64,000 nt of DNA from Streptomyces acidiscabies (GTDB lineage: Bacteria > Actinomycetota > Actinomycetes > Streptomycetales > Streptomycetaceae): contig NZ_JAGJBY010000002.1 in NCBI RefSeq assembly GCF_020010905.1, positions 2,046,001 through 2,110,000 of the forward strand, read 5' to 3'. The notes under the pieces are model-generated. The model saw only the letters and a program-made list of their open reading frames with translations. It did not search any database and was not told where the DNA came from. Position 1 is the first letter of the stretch. Each line of letters begins with the position of its first letter. Position numbers and translations under genes: made by a program. Of this stretch, positions 1 through 8,338 are shown in pieces.

Positions 1-1
1 C

Positions 2-1444
2 TACGGGCACACGCCGGTTCCCGAGGCGACCTGGCTCAACAACACCATCTGCCTGGACACCGGCGCCGTGTTCGGCGGCAAGCTGACCGCGCTGCGCTGG
101 CCGGAGCGCGAACTCGTCGACGTACCCGCCGAGAAGGTCTGGTACGAGCCGGTGAAACCGCTGCGCTCGGAGGCGCCGGGCGGCCAGGACGGCCGTCCGC
201 TGGACCTCGCCGACGTGCACGGGCGGCGGATCGTGACGACCCGGTACGAGGGGTCCACGCGGGTGTCCGTCCGCGAGGAGAACGCGGCGGCGGCGCTGGA
301 GGTCATGAGCCGGTTCGCGATCGACCCGAGGCTGCTGCCGTACCTGCCGCCGACCATGGCGCCGACGCCGACCTCCCACGCCGAGGGGTACCTGGAGCAC
401 CCGGAGGAGGCGTTCGCGCAGTACGCCGGGGGCGGGGTCCAGCGGGTCGTGTGCGAGGAGAAGCACATGGGGTCGCGGGCGGTCGTCCTGGTGTGCCGGG
501 ACGCGGAGGCGGCACGGAAGAGGTTCGGGGTGGACGGGCCCACGGGGTCGCTGTACACCCGTACCGGCCGTCCGTTCTTCGACGACGCCGCAGTCACCGA
601 GGAGATCCTCGGCCGGGTCCGGGCTGCGGCTGACGCGGCCGGGCTCTGGGAGTCCCTGGAGACCGACTGGCTGTTGCTGGACGCCGAGTTGATGCCGTGG
701 TCGTTGAAGGCGACCGGGCTGCTGCGGTCCCAGTACGCCGCTGTCGGCGCGGCCTCCGGGGCGGTGTTCCCGGGTGTGCTGGACGCGTTGTCGCAAGCGG
801 CCGAACGCGGCGTCGACGTGGGCGAGTTGCTCACCCGGCAGCGTGAACGCGCCGCCGACGCCTCGGCGTTCACCGACGCGTACCGGCGGTACTGCTGGCC
901 CACCGAGGGCCTGGACGGCGTCCGCCTGGCGCCGTTCCAGTTCCTCGCGGTCCAGGGCCGCAGCCTCACCGCGCTCCCGCACGACGAGCAACTCGCCCTG
1001 CTGGACCGGCTGGTGGAGCACGACACCACCGGCCTGCTCCAGACCACGCGTCGCCTGTACGTCGACACGACCGACCCCGAGTCGGTCAAGGCCGGCGTCG
1101 ACTGGTGGCTGGAGCTGACCGGCGCGGGCGGCGAGGGCATGGTGGTCAAGCCCCTCGGCGCGGTGGTCCGCGACGGGGAGGGCCGCCTGGTCCAGCCCGG
1201 CGTCAAGGTCCGTGGCCGGGAGTACCTCCGCATCATCTACGGCCCGGAGTACACCCGCCCCGACCAGCTGTCGCGCCTGCGGGGCCGCTTCCTGAACCAC
1301 AAGCGTTCCCTCGCGATCCGCGAGTACGTCCTCGGCCTGGAAGCCCTGGACCGCCTCGCGGAGGGCGAGCCGCTGTGGCGCGTCCACGAGCCGGTGTTCG
1401 GGGTCCTGGCCCTGGAGTCGGAGCCGGTGGACCCGAGGCTGTGA
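2..1444 (+). CDS. pnkp: Polynucleotide kinase-phosphatase (Pnkp), C-terminal part, cut by window start
   Basis: The frame is open from base 2, so the N-terminal kinase and most of the phosphatase domain lie outside the window. The first residues (YGHTPVPE, then NNTICLDTGAVFGGKLTAL) match the end of a calcineurin-like phosphoesterase domain, with its GH-x-P motif. The rest is an adenylyltransferase (ligase-like) domain. Its probable nucleotidyl lysine is in EEKHMGSR near fragment residue 154 (Lys codon 461-463), and a late EGMVVKP block is also visible. Bacterial Pnkp repairs broken RNA together with the methyltransferase Hen1, so a hen1 gene may lie upstream, outside the window. The family assignment is strong; the Hen1 partnership is inference. 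A GC-rich hairpin follows directly. Confidence 0.85.
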   Translation, partial: YGHTPVPEATWLNNTICLDTGAVFGGKLTALRWPERELVDVPAEKVWYEPVKPLRSEAPGGQDGRPLDLADVHGRRIVTTRYEGSTRVSVREENAAAALEVMSRFAIDPRLLPYLPPTMAPTPTSHAEGYLEHPEEAFAQYAGGGVQRVVCEEKHMGSRAVVLVCRDAEAARKRFGVDGPTGSLYTRTGRPFFDDAAVTEEILGRVRAAADAAGLWESLETDWLLLDAELMPWSLKATGLLRSQYAAVGAASGAVFPGVLDALSQAAERGVDVGELLTRQRERAADASAFTDAYRRYCWPTEGLDGVRLAPFQFLAVQGRSLTALPHDEQLALLDRLVEHDTTGLLQTTRRLYVDTTDPESVKAGVDWWLELTGAGGEGMVVKPLGAVVRDGEGRLVQPGVKVRGREYLRIIYGPEYTRPDQLSRLRGRFLNHKRSLAIREYVLGLEALDRLAEGEPLWRVHEPVFGVLALESEPVDPRL

Positions 1445-1453
1445 GGTGAGGGG

Positions 1454-1485
1454 GCCCGGCCCGGGGGAGTCCCTTCCGGGCCGGG
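1454..1485. terminator. Probable rho-independent type hairpin after pnkp
   Basis: GCCCGGCCCGG at 1454-1464 pairs with CCGGGCCGGGC at 1475-1485, an 11-bp stem starting 9 bp after the stop. It lacks a clear U tract, as is usual in Streptomyces. The remaining sequence to 1789 holds no supported gene; only the arcA leader is expected there. Confidence 0.6.
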
Positions 1486-1789
1486 CTGTGGGGCGGGGCG
1501 TCTGCGGGGTGGCCGGCAGCGCAGGGCATCGGGGGGCCCGGGGCCCTTCTGGCGAGCCTCCCGGCTCCGGCCGTCCGCCGGCCGCGTGCGGAGTTCCCGG
1601 CCGCGCTGCCGAAAGGCCCGCGTGTCCGCCTTCGGCGGGAGGGGGCCACGCCCTGGGGCGGCGGCTGTACTTCCCGTACCCGGACACCTCGACTCCTGGG
1701 CCGAGCCGGCACCGCCGGAAAGCGCCATCCGGCAGAAAGTCCCTCCTCGAAACCGGGTGAACCCGCCCCCCGATGGTCAGGATGGAGAC

Positions 1790-3013
1790 ATGGCATTCCA
1801 CGTCGACTCCGAAGCCGGGCGGTTGCGCCGCGTCATCCTGCACCGGCCTGATCTGGAGCTCAAGAGGCTCACGCCCACCAACAAGGACGCCCTTCTCTTC
1901 GACGATCTGCTCTGGGTCCGGCGCGCGAGGGCCGAGCACGACGGGTTCGCGGACGTGCTGCGGGACCGGGGTGTCGCCGTCCACCTGTTCGGCGACCTCC
2001 TCACCGAGACGCTCGCGCTCCCGGCCGCGCGGACCCTCGTACTCGACCGCGTCTTCGACGAGAAGGAGTACGGCCCGCTCGCCACCGACCATCTGAGATC
2101 CGCCTTCGAGACGCTGCCCTCCGCCGAACTCGCCGAGCTGCTCGTCGGGGGCATGACCAAGCGGGAGTTCCTGGAGGGGCATCCCGAGCCGACCTCCGTC
2201 CGGTTCCATGTCATGGAGCTGGACGACTTCCTGCTCGGCCCGCTGCCCAACCACCTCTTCACGCGGGACACGTCCGCCTGGATCTACGACGGTGTCTCCA
2301 TCAACGCGATGCGGTGGCCGGCGCGGCAGCGGGAGACCGTGCACTTCGAGGCGATCTACCGGCACCATCCGCTGTTCCGGGACGAGAGGTTCCACGTCTG
2401 GTCGGAGGGGCAGGCGGACTATCCGTCGACCATCGAGGGCGGGGACGTCCTCGTCATCGGCAACGGCGCCGTGCTGATCGGGATGAGTGAGCGGACCACC
2501 CCGCAGGCCGTCGAGATGCTCGCGCACAAGCTGTTCGCGGCGGGCTCGGCGGAGACGATCGTGGCGCTGGACATGCCGAAGGGGCGCGCGTTCATGCACC
2601 TCGACACGGTGATGACGATGGTCGACGGCGACACGTTCACGCAGTACGCGGGGCTCGGCATGCTGCGGTCGTACACGATCGAACCCGGCGTCGGGGACAA
2701 GGAACTCAAGGTCACCGACCATCCGCCGGAGCACATGCACCGGGCGATCGCGGCGGCGCTCGGCCTGGACCAGATCCGGGTGCTGACGGCGACGCAGGAC
2801 GTGCACGCGGCGGAGCGCGAGCAGTGGGACGACGGCTGCAACGTGCTGTGCGTGGAGCCGGGGGTCGTCGTCGCGTACGAGAGGAACGCGACCACAAACA
2901 CCCACCTGCGCAAACAGGGCATCGAGGTGATCGAGATCCCGGGGAGCGAGCTGGGGCGGGGGCGGGGCGGGCCGCGCTGCATGAGCTGTCCGGTGGAGCG
3001 GGACGCCGTATGA
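1790..3013 (+). CDS. arcA: Arginine deiminase
   Basis: Hydrolyses L-arginine to citrulline and ammonia, the first step of the arginine deiminase pathway in the cytoplasm. The 407-residue length is normal for the family. Diagnostic blocks are FTRDTSAW (from about residue 157), EGGDVLVIG (about 215), HLDTV (His270) and the C-terminal GRGGPRCMSCP with the nucleophilic Cys397. The start at 1790 is chosen because the arginine deiminase fold begins at MAFHVDSEAGRLRRVILHRP and a GGATGGAGA ribosome site lies just upstream. A longer in-frame reading exists but has no family similarity. The gene is followed at 113 bp by ornithine carbamoyltransferase, which uses its product citrulline. A carbamate kinase gene is not present next to the pair. 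Confidence 0.95.
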   Translation: MAFHVDSEAGRLRRVILHRPDLELKRLTPTNKDALLFDDLLWVRRARAEHDGFADVLRDRGVAVHLFGDLLTETLALPAARTLVLDRVFDEKEYGPLATDHLRSAFETLPSAELAELLVGGMTKREFLEGHPEPTSVRFHVMELDDFLLGPLPNHLFTRDTSAWIYDGVSINAMRWPARQRETVHFEAIYRHHPLFRDERFHVWSEGQADYPSTIEGGDVLVIGNGAVLIGMSERTTPQAVEMLAHKLFAAGSAETIVALDMPKGRAFMHLDTVMTMVDGDTFTQYAGLGMLRSYTIEPGVGDKELKVTDHPPEHMHRAIAAALGLDQIRVLTATQDVHAAEREQWDDGCNVLCVEPGVVVAYERNATTNTHLRKQGIEVIEIPGSELGRGRGGPRCMSCPVERDAV

Positions 3014-3057
3014 GAGCCGTACGAGGGAAGCGTGCGCATATCGTCGTACCGCTATCT

Positions 3058-3084
3058 GTATAGAAATGCTGAGCGTCGTATAGA
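3058..3084 (+). promoter_or_regulatory. Putative promoter/operator with direct repeat upstream of argF
   Basis: GTATAGA occurs at 3058-3064 and again at 3078-3084, exactly 20 bp (two helical turns) apart, in an AT-richer pocket between arcA and argF. Either copy could supply a -10-like TATAGA, and the spacing suits a protein binding one DNA face. The ribosome site for argF is TCTGGAG near 3112. No match to a known arginine repressor box could be confirmed by eye. Confidence 0.35.
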
Positions 3085-3126
3085 CTTCCACAGGTCAGTC
3101 AGTTCACGTACCTCTGGAGCGCCCCC

Positions 3127-4134
3127 ATGGCGACAGTCCCGACCGCCCTCGCCGGCCGCCACTTCCTCAAGGAGCTGGACTTCACCGCCGAGGAGCTGCG
3201 CGGTCTGCTCGCGCTGGCCGCCGAGCTGAAGGCCGCGAAGAAGGCCGGGACCGAGACGCGCCGGCTGACCGGCAAGAACATCGCGCTGATCTTCGAGAAG
3301 TCCTCGACGCGTACGCGCTGCGCGTTCGAGGTCGCCGCCGCCGATCAGGGTGCCTCGACGACGTACATCGACCCCTCGGGCTCGCACATCGGCAAGAAGG
3401 AGTCCACGAAGGACACCGCGCGGGTGCTCGGCCGCTTCTTCGACGCGATCCAGTTCCGCGGCGACGCGCAGGGGACCGTCGAGGAGCTGGCCGAGTACGC
3501 GGGCGTCCCCGTCTACAACGGGCTCACGGACGACTGGCACCCGACGCAGATGCTCGCGGACGTCCTGACGATGACCGAGCACAGCGCCAAGGAGCTGACC
3601 GGCATCTCCTTCGCCTACCTCGGCGACGCCCGCTTCAACATGGGCAACTCGTACCTGATCACCGGCGCCCTGCTCGGCATGGACGTCCGGATCGTCGCGC
3701 CGAAGCAGTACTGGCCCGCGCAGGAGATCGTGGACCGCGCGCAGGCGCTCGCCGCGAGCAGCGGTGCGCGGATCACGCTGACGGAGACCGTCGCGGAGGG
3801 CGTCAGCGGCGCCGACTTCGTCGCGACGGACGTATGGGTCTCGATGGGCGAGCCCCAGGAGGTGTGGGCGGAGCGGATCACCGCGCTCGCGCCGTACGCC
3901 GTGACCATGGACGTCCTGCGCGCCACCGGCAACCCGGACGTCAAGTTCCTGCACTGCCTGCCGGCCTTCCACGACCTGGGCACGAAGGTCGGCCGCGAGA
4001 TCCACGAGACGTACGGCCTGGAATCGCTTGAGGTCACCGACGAGGTCTTCGAGTCGGCGCACTCGGTGGTCTTCGACGAGGCGGAGAACCGGATGCACAC
4101 GATCAAGGCGATCCTGGTGGCGACGCTGGCCTAG
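3127..4134 (+). CDS. argF: Ornithine carbamoyltransferase
   Basis: Interconverts ornithine plus carbamoyl phosphate with citrulline plus phosphate. The 335 residues fit the family. The carbamoyl-phosphate loop SSTRTR covers residues 59-64, HPTQ starts at 138, and the ornithine-binding HCLPAFHD starts at His276. Its place directly after arcA, and its resemblance to long catabolic-type enzymes, suggest it works in arginine breakdown (arcB role), although it could also serve biosynthesis. The last four bases overlap the end of the convergent ATPase gene. The ATG at 3127 has a GGAG ribosome site about 9 bp upstream. Confidence 0.93.
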   Translation: MATVPTALAGRHFLKELDFTAEELRGLLALAAELKAAKKAGTETRRLTGKNIALIFEKSSTRTRCAFEVAAADQGASTTYIDPSGSHIGKKESTKDTARVLGRFFDAIQFRGDAQGTVEELAEYAGVPVYNGLTDDWHPTQMLADVLTMTEHSAKELTGISFAYLGDARFNMGNSYLITGALLGMDVRIVAPKQYWPAQEIVDRAQALAASSGARITLTETVAEGVSGADFVATDVWVSMGEPQEVWAERITALAPYAVTMDVLRATGNPDVKFLHCLPAFHDLGTKVGREIHETYGLESLEVTDEVFESAHSVVFDEAENRMHTIKAILVATLA

Positions 4135-4595
4135 GGCCGCATCGGGATCACGGAGAGCCGGAACCACACCGCCTTGCCCTTCTCCGTAGGCCGGTGGCCG
4201 CAGGAGGAGGACAGGGAGCGGATCAGCAGCAGGCCGCGGCCGTGCTCCTGCCACGGGTCGGGGTCGCCGCCGGACGGCCGGGTCAGTTCGCCCGGCGCGG
4301 CCGGGTCCTGGTCGTGGACCTCGACCTGGCAGCCGCTCGGCAGCAGATGGACGACCAGCTCTATCGGCTCGCTGCCCGTCGTGTGCTCGACCGCGTTCGC
4401 CACCAGCTCGGCCGTCAGCAGCTCCGCCGTGTCGCTGTCCGCGCCGTGCTCGACCTCGGCCAGCGCCGTACGGACCAGGGCGCGCGCGACGGGTACGGCG
4501 GCGGCGGTGTGCGGCAGCGCGATGCGCCAGGAGGCTGAGGGCGGTCGTTCAGGCAAGGCGAGTCCGTTCATGGCGCAGGTTCCCGAGATCCACAT
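4131..4595 (-). CDS. RsbW-like HATPase_c protein (anti-sigma/serine kinase family)
   Basis: A 154-residue single-domain GHKL ATPase. The N-box is visible as ELVANAVEHT, and the G1/G2 boxes as VEVHDQDPAAP and HGRGLLLIRSL. Streptomyces encode dozens of such proteins that act as serine kinases or anti-sigma factors on small anti-anti-sigma partners. No such partner lies beside it, so its target is unknown. A second possible start is the ATG at 4571. The gene converges on argF and overlaps it by 4 bp. Confidence 0.8.
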   Translation of the reverse strand: MWISGTCAMNGLALPERPPSASWRIALPHTAAAVPVARALVRTALAEVEHGADSDTAELLTAELVANAVEHTTGSEPIELVVHLLPSGCQVEVHDQDPAAPGELTRPSGGDPDPWQEHGRGLLLIRSLSSSCGHRPTEKGKAVWFRLSVIPMRP

Positions 4596-4756
4596 CAGGC
4601 CGTCCTGCTTTCAACTTTGTGGAATGGTACGGCGGCCCCCGGCCCTGGCGCACCAGGAGAGGCCACCGGCACTTACCCGTCCCAACGGCCCCACCCGTCA
4701 CGCCGATCCCGCTGTTACCGCCTTGTCGACGACCGGTGACACTGCTATATCGACCT

Positions 4757-4772
4757 CGTGACGACAGTCACG
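4757..4772. promoter_or_regulatory. Inverted repeat in promoter of the aryl-CoA cluster
   Basis: CGTGAC-GACA-GTCACG forms a 16-bp inverted repeat 22 bp before the enoyl-CoA hydratase start. The same pattern GTGAC-N4-GTCA recurs at 10858-10870 in the other intergenic promoter of this cluster. This makes it a candidate operator for the PaaX-type regulator encoded at 8326-9165. Binding is inference. Confidence 0.4.
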
Positions 4773-4794
4773 TACGAGTGATAACTTCTAGGGC

Positions 4795-5622
4795 GTGAGT
4801 CCCTTCACCGGATCCGCCCCGCGCACGCCCCGTTGGGAACACCTCCACTACGACGTCACCGACACCGTCGCCTCCGTCACGCTCGCGCGCCCCGCCAAGC
4901 TGAACGCCCTGACCTTCGGCGCCTACGCCGACCTGCGCGATCTCCTCGCCGAGCTGTCCCGGGAGCGGTCCGTGCGGGCGCTCGTGCTGCGCGGGGAGGG
5001 GCGCGGGTTCTGCTCCGGCGGCGACGTCGACGAGATCATCGGCGCGACGCTGGCCATGGACACCGCCCAGCTCCTCGACTTCAACCGGATGACCGGGCAG
5101 GTCGTACGGGCCGTGCGCGAGGCGCCGTTCCCGGTGATCGCCGCCGTGCACGGGGTCGCGGCCGGTGCCGGGGCCGTCCTCGCGCTCGCCGCCGACTTCC
5201 GGGTCGCCGATCCGACCGCCCGGTTCGCTTTCCTGTTCACGAAGGTCGGGCTGTCCGGCGGGGACATGGGTGCGGCCTACCTCCTGCCGCGCGTCGTCGG
5301 CCTCGGGCACGCCACGCGGCTGCTGATGCTGGGCGACCCGGTGCGGGCGCCCGAAGCCGAACGCATCGGTCTCATCAGCCAGTTGACCGAGGAGGGCGGC
5401 GCCGACGAGGCCGCCCTCGCGCTCGCCCGCCGCCTCGCCGACGGGCCCGCCCTCGCCCACGCCCAGACCAAGGCGCTGCTGACGGCCGAGCTGGACATGC
5501 CGCTCGCGGCGGCCGTCGAACTCGACGCGAACACGCAGGCGTTGCTCATGAACGGCGCCGACTACCGGGAGTTCCACGCCGCGTTCACCGCGAAGCGCCC
5601 GCCGAAGTGGCAGGGGCGATGA
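4795..5622 (+). CDS. Enoyl-CoA hydratase/isomerase family protein
   Basis: A 275-residue crotonase-fold protein. It shows the oxyanion-hole blocks LRGEGRGFCSGGDVDEI (about residues 63-80) and HGVAAGAGAVLALAADFRVA (about 118-137). It likely hydrates or ring-opens a CoA-bound intermediate after attack by the next enzyme. The GTG start at 4795 follows TAGGG closely. Its stop overlaps the ATG of the downstream monooxygenase (ATGA), so the two are translationally coupled. Comparable crotonase genes sit beside 2-aminobenzoyl-CoA monooxygenase/reductase in Azoarcus-type clusters. The exact substrate is inferred from context. Confidence 0.88.
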   Translation: MSPFTGSAPRTPRWEHLHYDVTDTVASVTLARPAKLNALTFGAYADLRDLLAELSRERSVRALVLRGEGRGFCSGGDVDEIIGATLAMDTAQLLDFNRMTGQVVRAVREAPFPVIAAVHGVAAGAGAVLALAADFRVADPTARFAFLFTKVGLSGGDMGAAYLLPRVVGLGHATRLLMLGDPVRAPEAERIGLISQLTEEGGADEAALALARRLADGPALAHAQTKALLTAELDMPLAAAVELDANTQALLMNGADYREFHAAFTAKRPPKWQGR

Positions 5623-7871
5623 CCGGCCGGATAGCGGTCATAGGCGGCGGACCCGGCGGGCTCTATACGGCGGCCCTCCTCAAACGCCTCGACCCGGCAC
5701 GGGAGATCACCGTCTGGGAGCGCAACTCACCCGACGACACCTTCGGGTTCGGCGTCGTCCTCTCCGACGAGACGCTCGGCGGCATCGAGCACGCCGACCC
5801 GGCCGTGTACGCCGCGCTGGAGCGGGAGTTCGTCCGCTGGGACTCCATCGGGGTCACCCACCGGGGACGGCACCACGTCTCCGGGGGACACGGGTTCGCG
5901 GCTCTCGGCAGGAGACGGCTGCTGTCCGTCCTGCACGACCGCTGCCGCGAACTCGGCGTCGACCTGCGCTTTCGCACCGAGGCGCCGTACCCGGCGTGGC
6001 TCTCCGAGACGTACGACCTCGTCGTCGCCGCCGACGGCGTGCACAGCGCGACGCGGGAGACCTTCGCCACCGCGTTCCGGCCCCGGATCACCCCCCACCG
6101 GTGCCGGTACATCTGGCTCGGCGTCGACATCGCCCTCGACGCGTTCCGCTTCGACATCGCGGAGACCGACGCGGGGATCGTCCAGCTCCACGGGTACCCG
6201 TACGCGCCGGACGCCTCGACCGTCATCGTCGAGATGCGTGAAGAGGTGTGGAAAACAGGGGAGTTCAGCATCGAGAGGTGCGCCGACCTCTTCCGGGAGG
6301 CCCTGCGCGGGCGGCCCCTGCGGTCCAACAACTCCGCCTGGACGGTGTTTCGTACGGTCGTCAACGACCGCTGGTCCAGCGGGAACGTCGTCCTTCTCGG
6401 GGACGCCGCGCACACCGCGCACTTCTCCATCGGCTCCGGCACGAAACTGGCCGTCGAGGACGCGCTCGCGCTTGCCGCGTGCCTGGACGAACAGCCGGAT
6501 GTGGCAAGCGCGTTGGCCGCGTACGAGGCCGAGCGGCGGCCCGTCGTCGCGTCCACGCAGCGCGCCGCGCGGGCCAGCCTGGAGTGGTTCGAGAACCTTC
6601 CGCTGTACGTCGGACAGCCGCCGCGCCGGTTCGCCTTCAACCTGCTCACGCGCAGTCGCCGGGTCACCCACGACAACCTGCGGCTGCGTGACGCCGGGTT
6701 CACGGCGTCCGTGGAACGGGAGTTCGGGTGTCCGCCGGGTACGCCGCCGATGTTCACGCCGTTGCGGCTGCGGGAGTTGACCCTGCGCAACCGGGTCGTC
6801 GTCTCTCCGATGGACATGTACTCCGCGATCGACGGTGTCCCCGGTGACTTTCACCTCGTCCACCTCGGCGCTCGCGCGCTGGGCGGGGCGGGGTTGGTGA
6901 TGACCGAGATGGTGTGTGTCAGCGCGGAGGGGCGGATCACGCCGGGGTGTACGGGGCTGTACGACGATCGGCAGGGGGCTGCTTGGCGCCGGATCACCGA
7001 CTTCGTGCACACGCAGGCGCCCGGGGCGGCGATCGGGGTGCAGCTCGGGCACTCGGGGCGCAAGGGGTCGACGAAGCTGATGTGGGAGGGCATCGACGAA
7101 CCCCTTCCGGACGGCAACTGGCCTGTGGTCGCCGCCTCGCCGCTGCCCTACCGTGCGGACAGTCAGGTTCCGCGCGAGCTGACTCGCTCCCAACTTGCCG
7201 CGATCCGAGGCGAGTTCGTGAAGGCCACGACGCGTGCCGCCCGCGCAGGGTTCGATCTCCTCGAACTCCACTGCGCGCACGGCTACTTGCTTTCCGGCTT
7301 CCTCTCGCCGCTGACCAACCACCGCACGGACGTGTACGGGGGCTCCCTCGCGGGGCGGCTCCGCTTTCCGCTGGAGGTCTTCGATGCGGTACGGGAGGCG
7401 TGGCCGTCCGAACTCCCCCTGACCGTACGGATATCCGCCGCCGACTGGTCTCCCGGCGGCACGACTCCCGAGGAGGCCGTCGGGATCGCTCGCGCCTTCG
7501 CCTCCCACGGCGCCGATGCGATCGACGTTTCCACAGGGCAGGTCGTCGCCGATGAACACCCTGACTTCGGCCGCTCCTACCAGACCCCGTACGCGGACCG
7601 TATCCGGGGCGAGGTGGGTGTTCCGGTCATCGCCGTGGGCGCGATCTCGTCGTGGGACGACGTCAACTCCCTGATATTGGCGGGCCGTACGGATCTCTGT
7701 GCCCTTGGCAGGCCGCATCTGTACGACCCGCACTGGACGTTGCATGCGGCTGCCGAGCAAGGGTATGAGGGGCCGGGGGTGGTGTGGCCGTTGCCGTATC
7801 GGGCGGGGAGTAGGCGGCCGATGACGGGCCGGACGGATGGGCCTAAACCTCGGTTGCGGCTGGGGGGTTGA
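5619..7871 (+). CDS. Bifunctional aryl-CoA monooxygenase / old yellow enzyme reductase (2-aminobenzoyl-CoA or salicylyl-CoA type)
   Basis: A natural fusion of 750 residues. Residues 1 to about 380 are a class A FAD monooxygenase: Rossmann motif IGGGPGGLYTAALLK at the N-terminus and the FAD-ribityl motif VLLGDAAHTAHFSIGSGTKL near residue 257. From about 385 an old yellow enzyme barrel begins (MFTPLRLRELTLRNRVVVSP), with GVQLGHSGRKGS, the catalytic-type LHCAHGYLLSGFLSP and a terminal GRPHLYDPHWTL. This arrangement is known for 2-aminobenzoyl-CoA monooxygenase/reductase, which hydroxylates and then reduces the CoA-bound ring, and for salicylyl-CoA 5-hydroxylase homologues. The aryl-CoA ligase, acyl-CoA dehydrogenase and hydratase nearby fit. 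Aminobenzoyl-CoA is favoured because a RidA-type imine deaminase belongs to the cluster. Confidence 0.9.
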   Translation: MTGRIAVIGGGPGGLYTAALLKRLDPAREITVWERNSPDDTFGFGVVLSDETLGGIEHADPAVYAALEREFVRWDSIGVTHRGRHHVSGGHGFAALGRRRLLSVLHDRCRELGVDLRFRTEAPYPAWLSETYDLVVAADGVHSATRETFATAFRPRITPHRCRYIWLGVDIALDAFRFDIAETDAGIVQLHGYPYAPDASTVIVEMREEVWKTGEFSIERCADLFREALRGRPLRSNNSAWTVFRTVVNDRWSSGNVVLLGDAAHTAHFSIGSGTKLAVEDALALAACLDEQPDVASALAAYEAERRPVVASTQRAARASLEWFENLPLYVGQPPRRFAFNLLTRSRRVTHDNLRLRDAGFTASVEREFGCPPGTPPMFTPLRLRELTLRNRVVVSPMDMYSAIDGVPGDFHLVHLGARALGGAGLVMTEMVCVSAEGRITPGCTGLYDDRQGAAWRRITDFVHTQAPGAAIGVQLGHSGRKGSTKLMWEGIDEPLPDGNWPVVAASPLPYRADSQVPRELTRSQLAAIRGEFVKATTRAARAGFDLLELHCAHGYLLSGFLSPLTNHRTDVYGGSLAGRLRFPLEVFDAVREAWPSELPLTVRISAADWSPGGTTPEEAVGIARAFASHGADAIDVSTGQVVADEHPDFGRSYQTPYADRIRGEVGVPVIAVGAISSWDDVNSLILAGRTDLCALGRPHLYDPHWTLHAAAEQGYEGPGVVWPLPYRAGSRRPMTGRTDGPKPRLRLGG

Positions 7872-8338
7872 GGCGTCTCACTCGGTGCTGCTCGGCCCGG
7901 ATGGCCGGCCGATCGGGCGGGCCCAGACCCAGCCGGGCGGCCCCATGCCTGGCTGCGGCTGGGGGGGTGCTGAGGCGCCTCATTCGGTACCGGCCGGGCG
8001 GGCCCGAACTCCGGTTGCGGCTAGGGAGTCGCGCCTCACTCGGTGCCGTGCGTCGCCCCCGGCCCGGCCAGTACGAACCCCTCGCCCGCGTCCCGCAGCC
8101 GTGCGTGCAGTGCGTGGAAGACGTCCGCCGATCGCACCCCCGGCCAGTTCGCCGGCAGCAGCCGTGCGGGGAGCCCCGGGTCGGCGTACGGCAGGCGCCG
8201 CCAGGTGTCCAGCGCTAGCAGGTAGTCCCGGTACGCCTCCTGCGGCGGCGTGTCGGAGCGCTCCCGCCAGGCCCGGATGACCGGCCGGGCCCAGACCTCG
8301 GTTGAGGGCGGGGAGCTGAGGCATATCACTCGGTGCCG
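7852..8338. repeat. Degenerate short repeats at the junction downstream of the PaaX gene copies
   Basis: A motif of about 37-40 bp recurs near 7852, 7953, 8013 and 8299. Its shape is TGCGG-CT-GGGG..., GAGGCG-CTCACTCGGT-CCG. Each instance leads into a CACTCGGT block that equals the 3' end of the PaaX-type gene. The copies look like remnants of repeated unequal exchanges at this gene end. Confidence 0.6.
8036..8274 (-). pseudogene. Tandem duplicate of the 3' end of the PaaX-type regulator
   Basis: Bases 8036-8274 repeat 8326-8564, the last 239 bp of the intact regulator, with a period of exactly 290 bp and only about eight mismatches by eye. The copy encodes the same C-terminal segment (AWRERSDTPPQEAYRDYLLA to AGPGATHGTE) and stops at the same place, but has no start or HTH region of its own. 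High identity points to a recent duplication or ongoing gene conversion. Confidence 0.85.

Noticed and set aside
1586..1789. N-terminal extension of arginine deiminase
   Set aside because: In-frame but Arg/Pro-rich, not family-like, and the true ATG at 1790 has a good ribosome site.
3030..3126. Streptomyces ARG box before argF
   Set aside because: Only the GTATAGA direct repeat is clear; the palindromic ARG box consensus could not be matched by eye.
5727..7760. Long minus-strand open frame opposite the monooxygenase fusion
   Set aside because: Shadow of the real gene, rich in Arg, Pro and Gly and without motifs.
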